From positions 16,059,379 through 16,123,378 of the forward strand of contig NC_064771.1 in NCBI RefSeq assembly GCF_011397635.1: DNA of 64,000 nt, in the 5' to 3' direction. The position numbers and the translations under genes were made by a program. How positions within the stretch are numbered: position 1 is the first letter of the stretch; every line of letters starts with the position of its first letter. This document shows positions 1 to 12,834 of the stretch, in pieces. The notes beneath the pieces are model-generated. The model had not been told where the DNA came from and did no database searches. It worked only from the letters and a program-made list of their open reading frames with translations. The stretch is from Epinephelus fuscoguttatus. Lineage: Eukaryota > Chordata > Actinopteri > Perciformes > Serranidae.

Positions 1-804
1 ATACAGACCCACATTTCAACAACCGAGCATATTTTAAATGTGCAGAATTTAACTTTTTTTTTTAAAATTCTCACATTGTTGTTTTTGACTTTTCCTTTTA
101 ATTAAACACACTCAATAGCCTACATTAACCAACATGCTACATGTATCTTATGTTAACCACACTGAGCTGATAGGTGCCACTATAATGAAGATTTGGAAGA
201 CAGTCAAATTCCATATCTCAGTAGTTTATGAAAATATAATAATTTTACAAATGTTTTACTTAATCTCAAGAAACGTGAGAACAAATGACAATATAAATAT
301 AAGGTGTTCAAATTATTTTGTGTCGATACAAGTGTTCGAAGCGAACCCGCTCCCCCCCACAGTTCATTTATTTTTTTATTTAATAGGGACAATGGGCAGT
401 CATTGACTGTCCCAGAGTTAGCTATACAGCTAAATTTCATCGGCAGTCCCTGGGCAGGTACATCAAAGAATTATGGCATCAGATGTAATAGGTTGGACAA
501 GGCACAGATAAACAGATGTTGACTACACTATAACATACAAAGCTAGAGGATAAAAATTATATCACTAAAGGATAAAAACACTTCATTATAAAAACATTAC
601 ATCATGTGAAAAACAAGCAGACAAGAGTACTTTAAGTTTAGTAGGCTACTTTGGTGTTACTCAGGCATTAGCTACTCTGCATGCCCAGATTTTGAAAATC
701 TGATAAAGACTGGTAAAAACTGCAACAATGTATTTTATTGTAGTCACTTAAAACCTGACAGTAAAACCTGAATTTACAGTGATGCTTGCATAGTCACGGC
801 TTTG

Positions 805-1480
805 AACTAAATGCTAACGTCAATATGCTAACATGCTCACAATGAATGCTAACAAACTGATGTGAAGCAGGTATGAAGTTGTTCACCATCTTTGGCTGTG
901 GTATGAGAAGACTCAGCTGGTGGCATTTGTTGATGCTCCAGGTGGTTGGGAGGGGAGGCGGATGGGTCAAACAAACTCTGGACTGTGACCCAGGAGGCTG
1001 CTGTTTGTGTCCAGTATGAAACCATCAGTCAAACGAGTTGTTTTAATGTCGTGTACTAGTATATTTAGCATACTATGCTAGCGATGTATGCCACGTGATG
1101 TTCTATTATGGTAGAGTTATACAACGTACCTTAACATGCTTGTTTTAAGCTCAACCATGACCATGGCATATTTTGATGTGACGGGCCATTGACCAAGCGT
1201 CTCAAGTATTTGACATGTTGGGGGTTAAACTGTGTTGAGTTAGGGTTAGGGTTGAGGTTAGGGTCCTATACTAATGTAAAAGACAAAAGTTTTCACCTGA
1301 TAATGGCAATGATAACAATTATCGGGTCACCAAACTTGTAACAACTCATTCTGTCGGCGATATGACTGTTGATTTCATGTCAATCCATTCAATAGTTTTT
1401 CAGATATTTTAGTTTGGACCACAGTGCTGACCGACTGAGAGACATTGCCACTCATAGAGCCATGTTGCTAGTTGGGCGGA
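805..1480 (+). repeat. Interrupted dispersed teleost repeat (tgctaacatgctcac family)
   Basis: Positions about 809-892 contain gctaacatgctcacaatg followed by wording typical of a repeat seen again, in the other orientation, at about 41,560-42,150. The segment from about 1,265 to 1,480 (tttcacctgataatggc ... ggtcaccaa ... atgtcaatccattcaatag) matches the other half of the same family. The roughly 370 bases between the halves look unrelated, so this may be one old copy split by a later insertion. Family assignment is by recall of common fish repeats. Confidence 0.5.
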
Positions 1481-2129
1481 AATGCATTCATCATTGTGGA
1501 ATTGGGAAAAATGCAGTTCTTTAAAACTCGACACACTTCCTGTTTTTGTGGTTGAAAGCAGTCCGTCAAATTTCAATTTCAGCCAATCCACTGCGATGGA
1601 TTATAATGTTTAATGAGGTGAATAGCACGCTAGTCTTCAGAAGATCTATCAGTTCATCATAAAAATGCTAATGTCCCATAATTGTTGTATTATTGTATTA
1701 GTGATGTACATTTTGCTGCAAAAAAATATGGTATTGAACAAATATTAACGCTGTGTTGGTTTTATGCATTCAGTTTATTGTGTGTATGGATTAAAGTGCT
1801 GTTGTGTCCTGTTAATGTAACTGTTTATGTCTCTGTATGTATAGTGACATTTACACTATCTATTGAAAGTATGCAGGGGTTTGTCAAATTGCAGCCTGTC
1901 AATGTCTCAGTGTTTGACAGCCTGACTTTGTGCATTTCTCGGACATAAAGTGTCCTTTAAAATCTACCTACAACAATCCCTCCTTCCCCTCCTCCTCCCC
2001 CCCATTTGCTCCATCTTCCTCATCCCACTGTCACATCACATTTCCCAGGCAGCCTCAGGAAAAGGGCAGAGGCCCTATGAATTGATGTGGGTCGCTTACA
2101 CGAGCATGGCCAGGACAAGGACAGGCGCG

Positions 2130-2153
2130 CACACACACACACACACACACACA
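2130..2153. repeat. CA microsatellite
   Basis: About 12 uninterrupted CA units. Confidence 0.95.
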
Positions 2154-2331
2154 TAAAGGTGAACCACGAGGGCGAGGTGACACTGTGTACACACATTGTC
2201 CTTCACCTGTCACCTGATTTCATCTGCGGTGTGGGTCATGCACTCTCTGAACCGCTGCTTCAGCGTCTGCATATAAAATATTTGTTTATTCATAAACCTG
2301 TGCACATAAAACACACTTAAATTCCTACAAA

Positions 2332-2335
2332 CACA

Positions 2336-2407
<72 letters not shown>
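2332..2407. repeat. Long CA microsatellite
   Basis: Roughly 37 CA units, perfect over 2,341-2,407 and slightly interrupted at the left edge. It is the longest simple repeat in the window and probably polymorphic. It produces spurious VCVCVC-type reading frames on the minus strand. Confidence 0.97.
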
Positions 2408-2410
<3 letters not shown>

Positions 2411-3540
2411 CTCCTATGGCAACAATGCAGCGTTACGCCACATTGTGCCCCAGCAGCTCTGAGAGGGGAGCTCTCTTTGCCAGCCTGATCTCCACGGTAA
2501 CCTGAGAACAAGCTGGCCAATGACGACACCTATTGGTGAATGTGCTACATCGTTGTGCAGTGGGAGCAGAGAATATATGAGATGAATAACCAGTGATATT
2601 GAGTGCATTCATCATCCGCTGACAGTAAATTCACAGAAGAAAATTGACATTAGCTCATAAACATCTATCACAGGCCTGTGTACTCGGCAGCACACATCTG
2701 AGTGTGGAATGCACAGCAGATGAATCAGATGCAATGGAGCAGGAGGAGGCTACGTTATGATATCTTCTGCGTTTTATATTAGCGCTGCACAGTTTTCACG
2801 CACACTTTCTCTCTGCCCCCTCTCTCCGTCATCTCCTTTCCCATGGCGCTTCTTTGTGACTCCTGTTACTCCTGATTTATTCCCATTCCCCACAGCCTGC
2901 ACGCAGTCTTTTATATGTCCAGTTAAGCAATTCTCTCCTCTAATTGGTTAATGTAGGGCACAGGGTTTTGGTGTAAGGGGAAATCCCAGGAGCCTCTGAG
3001 GCCTGCTTCATGCCCACTAGGCTGGAAGGGAGCCAAAATGTAGTCTCTACCAGGCCTCCCCCCCCCCTGCCTCCACTGGACTGGAGAAGATCCAATATGG
3101 ATGCCTCCGGGGCTGCGCTGCTGTGAAACTTACACTATTGTAGATGAAATCTGATGGAGAGGAGCTTTGCATCCATCACTGCTCAGACTTTATCTATTAA
3201 AAATGATTGATTTTGGGGGCAAATTCACATCACACTATTTTAAGACCCCAGCAGTCCAACTTTAAACTACTTTAAAACTCCAGTATGACTTAATAATCTG
3301 CGACAAAGAAAACCATTTCACATCAATAATGCATCAAAACCTGATCCATCAGCTCACAGAACAAATTCCAAGGCAGGAACTGCAGCATCATATCAAGCCG
3401 CCAGTCCCCCTCAGCGCTTGAGAAAAACGCTCTGTGGAAAAATGGAGCAATTTTTAGAGACGGTGTCTTGAAGCTCAGTGATCCACAATGCTTCTGCATG
3501 CAGCCATCTCCCTGAGGATAGAGAAAAAACACAGGATGGA

Positions 3541-3662
3541 AGGAGGGGAGGAGAGATGGAGGGGGAGGAGGAGGAGGAGGAGGAGGAGGAGGAGGAGGGG
3601 AGGGGGAGAGAAAGTGCACGTAAACCCACAGAGAGGAGGAGGAGAGGTGAGAGAGAGAGAGA
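3541..3662. repeat. GGA/GA purine tract
   Basis: A purine-only strand made of GGA triplets (about 3,564-3,598) followed by GAGAGA repeats. It generates glutamate/arginine-only or serine/proline-only reading frames that are not genes. Such mirror-like polypurine runs can form triplex DNA. Confidence 0.9.
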
Positions 3663-5003
3663 GTGATGTGAAGAAAATGTAGACAGGGCGTTCAGTCTTA
3701 ATATAGATTCTTCTGTATAAAAGGTCAAAAAGGCGAGAGAGTTATGTCTCCCCTAATCTCTTATTTCTTCTCTCAGCCTCCCATCTTCACCATCTACAGT
3801 GGTGGAAGCATACCCCGTTTCAAGTAACACTCTTGTATTCAAAATCCTACTTAGGTAACAGTACATAGGTATTAGCAGCAAATATTAAAAGTTAAAGTAG
3901 GTCGAACAGTTTTGCTGAAAAAGGGCCCCTGTACTCAACATAATAGATAGACGATAGAGGAAGATAGTTCTGTTACACATTTGTATTCATTTTTTGGACT
4001 TTTCTCCCATCTTTTTTTTTGTAAAATACTGGATGGAGTTTAGAGAGAAAACCACTGATTGGTGGAACTGCTATCAACTAATGTAACCAGGTCTGAAACA
4101 AAACAAGGGGCCAGGATAGACACTGTTTTTGTGTCAGGTGTCACAAGTGGAAAAAAAAAGTTTAAACCACTGGTTTAAGTAAGTAAAATGGAAATATGAT
4201 AAAGTTAAATGTACCAAGTTTCTTTCCACCAATTGCTCCAACACATTCTCATGTTTGGTCATGGACTTGTCATGGACTTTCCACATCCACATATGACGTG
4301 AAAGGTACCCTGGGTGTGTTGGTTTTTGACGTTCTGGGATGCAGTGTCAAGTTCTGCCTGTTACATGCATTGTCTTCTTTCAAAATACACTTCCATTTTC
4401 ACAGGAAATTTACGGTTTACATACAGTCTTTCAAAATAAAGGCACTACATCAGTACAACATCACGAAATTATGTTTTTTTTTCCTTCAGCAACACACATG
4501 GTTGGGTTTAGGCAACAAAAGCAAGTGGTAAGGTTTAGGAAAAAAGACCAGGCTTGGCTTTAGTATCTTAAGGGACATGAACACCACTCTCTCAGGTGAA
4601 GGTCGATGTTTGTTGGACCCATCCACCTTATTTTTTGGCCCGACTCGTTTACCCCTGATGCCAATGCTAAAGGGTGCCTTTTTTCATTGGTTTCTGACGC
4701 TGCAAGTCGCTGCCCAAGTGCCAGATTTCGATAACTTCGGAGTGAGACCAGGCTCATTACTTAGTGGAGACCAGTATCAAGCCAATACTGCCTGTCCTTT
4801 GGGAGGAGGTGGTTACCTCTGAGGTTGTGCTACTGAACCATTGTATGCTACTTTATACTTCAACTCCACTACAGCTCAGAGGGATATATTGTACTTTTGA
4901 CTTCACTGTCCAACATGCAGCATAAAAACAGTTGAAACTGTCTCCACCAGTACTTACTAATTAATGCATCTATGATAATAAATAAAACAACTTACTATGT
5001 AAT

Positions 5004-5345
5004 AGGGATGCACAATATTGGATTTTTTGCCAGTACCTGATATGCCAATACATGACAACTCATTTGGCTGGTAACCGATACTGATGACAATATGTCCACC
5101 TTTTCTCCCCACCTAATTTTAGTGATCATCAAGTCTCTTCTGTAGTGAAATTAACATCATATTATGCATGCATGCTCTTATCTTGATGGCACACCAGCAG
5201 ATGGAGACATCAAAAATAATGCTTTTCAAGGTATGTAATATTCATTCATTGTGTAAAATAAGAAAAAGCACATTGGCTGATTCTGATAGTTCATTGTAAA
5301 GCCAATATCAGCCGATGACATGCTGATATTATCGCACATCCCTGG
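5004..5345. mobile_element. Non-autonomous hAT-like element with 8-bp target duplication
   Basis: The left end reads agggatgcacaatattgg and the right end reads gatattatcgcacatccct, an imperfect inverted repeat. The same eight bases, tatgtaat, sit directly outside both ends (4,996-5,003 and 5,346-5,353). Eight-base target duplications are the hallmark of the hAT superfamily. The 342-bp body has no transposase reading frame, so it would have moved with an enzyme supplied elsewhere. Two bases (gg) separate the right terminal repeat from the duplication. Confidence 0.75.
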
Positions 5346-6699
5346 TATGTAATAGCATAGCTGTTAGATGAGCCACTCCCCTTAATTATGAGTACTTTTA
5401 CTCATAATACCGTATTTCCAGATTGCAATGTTGCTACGTCTATGCAAGCAAAGTACCTTGATACTTCCTCCACCACTCCTTCCACTTCTGCAGAAATACT
5501 GATCATCAGTTGGCGCACAAGAAATAAATTCACAGAATATATTCTAGTCCAAAGACTTGGAGTCGACATGTCCACTGTGTGAACCATAAGAGGATATCTA
5601 AAATTTTAGATAAAAAATATTTCTTTTTTTCCCCAGCTGTCCAACTTTGATGACGTAATGTTTAAGTCATCATGAGTACAATGAGGAGTGTATCTTATAA
5701 GTCTGACAGCAGCAAAAGAACTGGTGACTGCGTGCTGTAAGAGCCCTCCTGTGTTATCTCAAAGACATTAGTTATTTTTTCAGAACAAAGGAAACTGGAT
5801 CTATAGAGGCAGAAAAGTCAAAGTTTCACATTGTTGAATATAACTTTTATGAAGTATATGGATACGTATTAGACAGCTAGAGCATGTGTGCAGCCCTCAT
5901 CTTGTAACCCAGGGAGTGAATAGAGAGGGATCTGTCTTCTGTCTCTTTTTGTTTTTATGCCTTGTGTTGCTCGTTTAGCAGTAATGAGAAAACCCCACTG
6001 TACTGGGAAGTAAGCAGCAGCCCTCTCCTCACTCAACAAGTAAAGTGCAAATGTCCTTAAGCAAGGCACTGAAAATTCAAAATGCTCCAGTGGAGCTGCT
6101 TAGTAGCCAAACATCGTGCTTTTATCCAGCAGCATCCAGGCGTGAAAACGTGTAATGGTATAAATATGAGGCAAGGTGTTGCATGATAAGTCAACTCTCT
6201 GCACACACTGTAGCTGAAGGTTAAAGAAAGGTGTCTTCTCGTTCTTCGACAGCAGGATGTTCAGATGAGAACGTAGTGTGGTATTTAAATTTCTCCTTGT
6301 CATATCAGCTTGAACTCGCCAGCTGTGAAGGAACAGAGGTCAGGGTTCAAACTGTGACAACCGCAAATGTCAAATGACTCGTCCCCTACTGTGACTGTCA
6401 CCTTGGCTCATCGTTTAGGGAGCCAACCATCCGGGGGGGAGATATTGAAAGGAGGAGAGAGAAAGTAGAGGGAAAGAATTTGTCTCACGAGGCTGGGCGG
6501 ATGAACATATGAAAATGTGCGTTGCGTAATGGGATATTGCATAATATGTCCCATTTGATACCATGTCACTCAGTGAGACATTTTAGGTCCCCACATAAGC
6601 AGGAAACCAGGGGGAAGGATTTTTTTTTTTAGGTGAAATGAGGAGGAAGGGAGAACATGGAGAGCTTATGGTTCTGTCTCTGAGCAGAAGACGTGGAGT

Positions 6700-7060
6700 G
6701 ACGGAAGTAGACAGCCAATGGGGTGTGGGCGCGGTGCGGCAGAGTGAGTGAGGGGTGGGGGAGGGAGGGTGATGGTAGCTGTGGCGGGTGGAGTTGGTGT
6801 GTGTGACGGTGGGTGGGCGAGAGCGCGGTCGGTACTGGTATTTCTACCCTGTCACATCGCGTTAGTGTGCAGCCGAGCACGACTGCTGAGCGCACCACTC
6901 TGGACAGCTCTGCACACACACACACTGGGTGAACCACACACACACACACAGGTTTGAATTCACAAGGACACACAGTGCCTACACTTGAGCATGCACGCAC
7001 TGTAATCTCCCACGAGGACCACAAGGACATCCAAAACAAGTGAGCACCGATGGAGGTTTG
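6700..7060. promoter_or_regulatory. Possible GC-rich promoter or leader exon
   Basis: This stretch is richer in CpG than its surroundings (for example gggcgcggtgcgg, gagcgcggtcgg, catcgcg, gagcgcac) and ends in a possible splice donor (aacaa then gtgagc at about 7,035-7,045, plus strand). No coding sequence follows that I can recognise. It could be a first non-coding exon of a gene whose coding part lies outside the window, or merely a local GC peak with CACA repeats. Confidence 0.25.
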
Positions 7061-10000
7061 ACAGAAACCAGGGGAGAGTGCTCAACCTCCCAACTTCACT
7101 TCCATCCATCCGTCCATTTATCCATCATTACAGCTCTGTATGCATGCCATCAGCCACTTGTGGGTACAGTCATCACAGGGGAATATTAACTTCCTGTTCC
7201 CATTCTCACAAAACTCTGCACACTGAATGGAAAAATTGATTGGAGAGGGATAAATCAGAACCACATGAAGCCTGTCTGTCCCCGAAACACTGTGTATTCA
7301 TGTTTGGGAAAATATTGCAACCTGATGTTCTTGGCTCCGCGCTTCAGTAACACAGGCAATATCTTTGTTTTGGAAAGAAGCTCTTCAAACCCAGATGTCC
7401 AGACTGCACAAAGCTACAAATGAACCATAACAATTTACTTTACCGCCGTCAAACACATTGCCGCGCCGGGGCAAAGAGAGCAGCCAAGAAGCATCATCGT
7501 CATCAAACAAAGCTATTGTGTCAGCGGGGGCAAAGCAGTCGACTCATCCACTCTCGAGTCACTACATGCAACATGGTTAAGTGGCCTGAGCCCAGGGGCT
7601 TTTATGCAATATTTTCTTCGAGAAAATGAGAGAAGAGTTGGGGGGAGGGAAGGGAGACAAAGTGAGTTTGGATGACTGTGCACCATTCACATTGCACCCC
7701 TCCTCCAGGCAGGAAGACGTGAAGAAAGCAGATGGAGGGAGAGATGAGAAAAAGGAATAGAGGCAGCAAGAATATTTCACTGTAAATGCTGCATTCACAC
7801 TGTGCACCCCGTGGCAACGCAAAGAGAGAGGGGGAGGGTACAGATGGATGGATGAGAAGGAGGGGGGGTGAGATAGAGTGGTGAGGTGTGATGTGCGGTG
7901 ACCCGAGCTCTTCGGTGACGCCATAAACTTGGAGGCACGCTTCAGCGGCTTCGAGCGAGGAGAGAGCTATAAGCCGTCCTTGGCCACCGGCTCTGTGGCA
8001 GGCCGGCGGTCAGCAAGTACACATCGAAATGCATAGGGGCATCATTGGCACCACAGAGGGTCAGAAAGGTCACGGTTACATAACTGAGCCTGGATATCCA
8101 ACACAGTATATCTCTGTTCTCAAACAAAGAGTCATACAACTTTTGTTTTATGTTATCAGTGTTAGGGCACATTCACACCACAGCAGGGATGTTATGATGA
8201 CTTTATTCAATCTCTGGAGTATTTACTTCCTGGTGAAAGCAGCATTGATCATGCTATTTGCATGCCAGTGACACAACTGTTTGTGGTGTGATTTCTTTAC
8301 TTAAAGGAATGTTTAACATTTGGAGCTGGTTAGCTTAGCTTAGCATAAATTCTGGAAATAGAGGGAAACAGCAAGCCTGTTGCAATGTGGTGAATATAGG
8401 TAACAGTGATAGGACCCAAATACAGATGAGGGCAGGCAGACTGAATCAATGCATTAACCTACTGAAGGAATGTAGACTTACTGGATGGTGAAGACAGGCA
8501 GACAGGGGCACAGTACCAGAAGCTCCAAGCAAAAGCAACTATATGATGGTCTAGAAAGAAATTCATGGAGCTGGGCTGTGGCTGATGAGGGAATGAGATG
8601 CAGGTGAGCAGGTGGGCGGGAAAGGGCGAGTAACTGCAAGGCTGATGAGGAAAGTGGGAACTGGTGTGTAGATAGGTGTGGCAGTCAGGTGATGGGGAAA
8701 GTAAGGAGTTAAGACTGAAATATGGTTGGGAATTACAATCCTTTAATCATTGAAGAAGTCCTTTATAAAAGACAATAAACAAATACTTTGTATATGCAAA
8801 TGGTCTCTTGTATATTGGCTGCCATCTGATTGAGTGTTCCCAAAAGTTCTGTCAGGCCGAGCAAACCCAAAGAGCACCTGAACAGACACCATCCCTTTTT
8901 TTCTAGCATCATCTGTTGTAACCCTCCAACACTGCAGCTTACGCAAGTGTCCTACCTCATAGCTCCAATAGGGTCAAAGAGCATGTCCCGGCCTTTGTTG
9001 AATAGCCTTGGGGGAAAGAAGGAAAGGTCCAAAGGCACCCGATGGCTAAAGGGACCTGGGTAATATCGGATGTGGCTTGAGAGGAGGGACAGAGAGACAG
9101 ACTGTGATGGTTCTATCAAAATCCACCTGCCATGCCGGCTTTATATTTACTGTCCTCGGGCCCCAGATCCTCTGGAGAACCACAGGCCCCATGTAAACAG
9201 TGTGGCAATATGATCAGTTTCTTACTTGTTCGGCAATATGCACCACTAAAGCACAATATAAACTACAATGATAAGGGCTTTAAATGTGCATGAACTATTT
9301 TTTGGCCACTTGGCTGCAGCAAAACATGTTGTGAACACAACTTTCACACATCATCACCTTTTAAGTTCATATTGGAAAATTGCTAGCCAACACATGTTTA
9401 TTTACACATCAGCCGAAACAGATACACATTAAAAAATGACTCTCTTTTAGCTCTGTTTTTGGTCTCCACCAACTCTTGAAGGCGCTATCTGGCTCTCTAA
9501 CTGCTAAATGTTCCACTATGTTCACAAGCTATCTGCTGTTTGGTGCTGGATAATACTCCAGAATAAAAATGTTCTAGGTCTTTGGGCAAAATATAATGAA
9601 GCTGCCATGTGTTGTATGTTATGTGCAGCTGATGGGTGCTTGAAGGTAAAAGGATACATGCAATAAGTTTGGGAGAAGGTAGGAGGTTGACAGGGGGCCA
9701 CAGATCGATTTAGCCCCTTGGCCCCCCCGGTGGATTAATCTGGCCCTGACTGCAGGTAAATACACCAACACATCATGACATAAGGGCAGGGGGTTGTAAG
9801 GAAGGAGATGCTGACATCTGATAGCCAGCAGGTACCCATGCTTGGAAAGGAGAGCAGAATGCAACACAGCATGGACCAGTGCTCATGTTAGCTTGCTTTT
9901 TCTTTTGGTAACACTTTATTTCAGATGTGCGGTAGTTTCCTTTCAATTTCCTTGAAAGGAACTGATGTGTAAGGGTGTGAATTCTTCGGAAGGTTCTTGT

Positions 10001-10607
10001 AAAAGAGTATGTAATGTGGTACTAATTATAGGGGAAATTGAAACCATGTTCAGCTGGTACACATTCAGATAATTCCAAGTAACTAATAGCATAACCTTAT
10101 TTCACCTACATTAGTCTGAGCTCTGTTGAAGCACAAGTCAGCTAATGCATAAATGTAAAATGTGTCTTTCTCTGTAGTTTTAATTTACAGGCAAGCATAC
10201 AATTCAACAAAAATGAAGAGTATTTCCGACATTAAATGATGTGCTTGAGCTTTTTTAAGACATTATTTTCAGTGTGCTTAGGAAATTTGTTTTTTTTTAA
10301 TCTTAAATGAGTGAGTGCTTAACATGTGCAGGAGTTTCTAAGTCATTTGTAGGAAACCTTCTTTCAAAATTAGAAATTACAGCACATGTCAAACTTAAGT
10401 GTGTGGGTTTTTTTCATGTTCTTAAAACATCCAGAGCAAGTCAGCGGTGTTTGTCCGAACTTACAGGGACTTGAATCAACATTGTTGAGTCACAAGTTAC
10501 CAGAACTCAGGCAAGTAAACAAGCAGCTTGATTTGCTTAGAACTGGACACTGGACTGTAAATAAACACAATCAAAGAGTAATGCAACAGAGTGAGCTGCT
10601 GATTCTA
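7060..10607. other. Intergenic DNA, no recognised gene
   Basis: No gene is supported. It includes a GC-rich open segment at 7,902-8,033, a short copy of a foldback repeat (8,301-8,378), a stretch resembling a dispersed fish repeat (about 8,390-8,720, by weak recall), and a segment beginning ggtaacactttatttcag (about 9,908) that resembles the end of a common teleost transposon. Confidence 0.5.
8301..8378 (+). repeat. Short fragment of the gcttagcttagcataa foldback repeat
   Basis: The string ggttagcttagcttagcata followed by ctggaaatagagggaaacag is a left-arm fragment of the foldback family seen in fuller form at 15,590-15,945, 53,533-53,756 and 60,035-60,567. Confidence 0.6.
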
Positions 10608-12093
10608 CACTGAGCTAAAATATAAAAGCAACACGTGTGTTTTCGCGAGTTGAGATTAAAGATCTAAAAAAAATTTCTATGCACACAAAAGGCTTCTTTC
10701 TCTGAAATTTTGGTCATAAATTTGTAAAAATAAGTTTTAGTGCACACTTCTACCTCTGCCAAGGTAATGCATCCACCTGACAGCTGTGGCATATCAAGAT
10801 GCTGGTTAAACAGCGTCATTACAACGCAGGTGTGCCTTGGAATGGTCACAATAAAAGGCCCCTCTATAATGTTAAGTCTGATCACACAACACAGTGCTAC
10901 AGATGCCACAAGTTTGGCATGTTTACCGCAGGAATGTCCACCAGAGCTGTGGCCCTTGAAGTGAATTGAAGTTTATTTCACTACCATGAGCCATGTCCAA
11001 TGTTGTTTCTGTGAATTTGGCAGGACATCCAACCATCTTGATAACCAAAAACCACGTGTAACCACACCAGCTCACGACCTCCACATCCAGCATCTTTATC
11101 TGCAAAATCATCTGAGAACAGCCACTTGAACAGCTGTTGCACAACTGAAGAATTCCTGCACAAACCATCAGAAATCATCCGAGGGAAAATCATCCGCATG
11201 CTCGCTGACCTCACCAGGCTCTTAACCTGACAGCAGTTTGCCGTCATAACTGGCGTGGGCAACTGTTCACCACCAATGGAGTCAGGCACTTTGGGGAAGA
11301 GTTCTCTTCACAGGTGAAACCCAGTTTACACTGTTCTGGGGAGATATTTGGCAGATGGTGTGTATGGCATTGTGCAGGTGAACGCTTTGCTAATGGTAAC
11401 GTTGTGAACAGTGACCTGTGGTGATGGTATGGTTATGGTATGGGCTTGCATAAGCTACAGACAACAAACACAGGTGCATTTTCTTGATGGCAGTTTGATC
11501 GCAGGGAAACTGTAACTAGATCCTGGGATCCATTATCATGCCATTCACTTACCGCCATGACCTCATGTTGCAGCATGATAATGCACATTCCCATGTTGCA
11601 ACATCCCAGCTGAAGATGTTTGGGATGCTCTAGATTGGCACGTACAACAGCGTGTTCCAGTTCCTGCCGATATCCAGCAACTTCATGCATCCATTGAATC
11701 CATTGAAGAAGAATGGGCCGACATCCCACAGGCCACAATCAACAACCTGATCAGCTCTGTGTGAGGGAGATGTGTTGCACTGCATGAAGCAAATGGTGTC
11801 ACAGATACTGCCTGATTCTGTGACCAACTGTATTGTTTAAGATAAAAATGCACATTTAGAGGGGCCTTTTAATGTGACCATCCCAAGGCACACCTGTGTG
11901 GTAGCCATGCTGTTTAATCAGCATCTTGATATGCCACACCTGTCAGGTGGATGCATTACAATGGCAAAGATCCACGTGCTTATCAAAACAGATTGGAGTG
12001 TGTGCACAAACGAGAGAAAGAAGCCTTTTGTGTGCATTAAGTCTCATATCTTTAATTTAAACTTGTGAAAACAGGAGCAAGAGCAATGTGTTC
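10608..12093 (+). mobile_element. Degenerate Tc1-like transposon with long inverted repeats
   Basis: The ends form an inverted repeat of roughly 200 bp. On the left, gcatatcaagatgctg-type wording runs from about 10,620 to 10,860 (gcacacaaaaggcttcttt, gcatccacctgacag, aaaaggcccctct). On the right the complement runs from about 11,855 to 12,070 (aggggccttttaatgtg, cctgtcaggtggatgc, aagccttttgtgtgcat). The left end follows a TA, the usual Tc1/mariner target. The right terminus is eroded: wording decays into unrelated DNA near 12,093 and lacks the final bases expected. Tc1/mariner elements move by cut-and-paste with a DDE transposase; this copy cannot encode one. Confidence 0.85.
10926..11790 (+). 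pseudogene. Broken Tc1-like transposase
   Basis: Wording such as aggaatgtccaccagagctg, gacctcatgttgcagcatg, cagcgtgttccagttcctg and ccacaggccacaatcaacaa identifies a Tc1-family transposase reading along the plus strand. The frame is broken by substitutions and small insertions and deletions, and no reading frame longer than about 100 codons survives. Near 11,610-11,617 the text jumps from the region after the second catalytic Asp (ttgcagcatgataatgc) straight to tttgggatgctctagattgg, implying a deletion of the segment that normally leads to the catalytic Glu. It is dead. Confidence 0.85.
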
Positions 12094-12780
12094 CGAGCAC
12101 AGATAGCAAACTATAGGAGCGCTGTCTCTTGAATCTCCCCATGAAAAAAAAGCTTCTTGTCAAGTATGACTTAGCAGAATGTGAGATGCACAGAGACCAT
12201 GTAGAGCTGTCAGTCAGGTCTGTGTGTACTGAGAGAGCCTCCATGGAGCAGACTGGGGACACAGGTAGAGCACAGGGAGCCCCTTAAGTGTCTCATTCAA
12301 GGTGGAGGGAGAATGGAAGAGGAGGAGGAGGTACGGCGGGGTAGGGGGTTGGAGGTAGAGACGCAGAGAAAGATGTTATCACTTCCATCTCCTCCTCCGT
12401 GTTGGTGTGAAGGGAGTCGCTGAAAACAGATGACCTACATTTTCTTTGAGACAGACTCCAGCAGCGAGGCCTCCCTAGATTCAGAAGAGACAGAGTGAAG
12501 TATGGAAAGGCACAGAAAAGAGAGAAAAAAGAGAGTCTGAGGGAAGGAAGGTATAGAAAGACAAAAACAGGCAGACTTCCAGTTTGACAAGGCAGACATG
12601 AAGAGGTGGAGACGCAGGCAGACAAAAGGAAACAGGGAAAGTTTTGACGGTAATCCTCTTCCTTCCTTCCCTCTCGAGTGGTTATATAAAACACATCTAG
12701 AATTCTGTTCTATGCACATCAAAGAGCCTGCACCGCTTTGTAATCTGCATATATGATGCGTCCAGGGAACAGCAGGAGGA

Positions 12781-12783
<3 letters not shown>

Positions 12784-12832
<49 letters not shown>
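12784..12832. repeat. GT microsatellite
   Basis: About 24 uninterrupted GT units. Confidence 0.95.

Positions 12833-12834
<2 letters not shown>

Larger units (their letters stand above)
1..6600. other. Gene-poor region with repeats
   Basis: I see no supportable gene here. Open frames are short and follow simple repeats or transposon debris. The stretch holds a possible telomere-like run near 1,241, an interrupted teleost repeat (about 805-1,480), CA microsatellites near 2,130 and 2,332, a GGA/GGAGA purine tract (3,541-3,662), a fragment of a repeat carrying the words gttgggtttagg and ggtttagg (about 4,480-4,760), and a hAT-like element (5,004-5,345). The rest looks like ordinary AT-rich intergenic or long-intron DNA. 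Confidence 0.6.

Noticed and set aside
2210-2529. VCVCVC-rich reading frames
   Set aside because: They are translations of the CA microsatellite.
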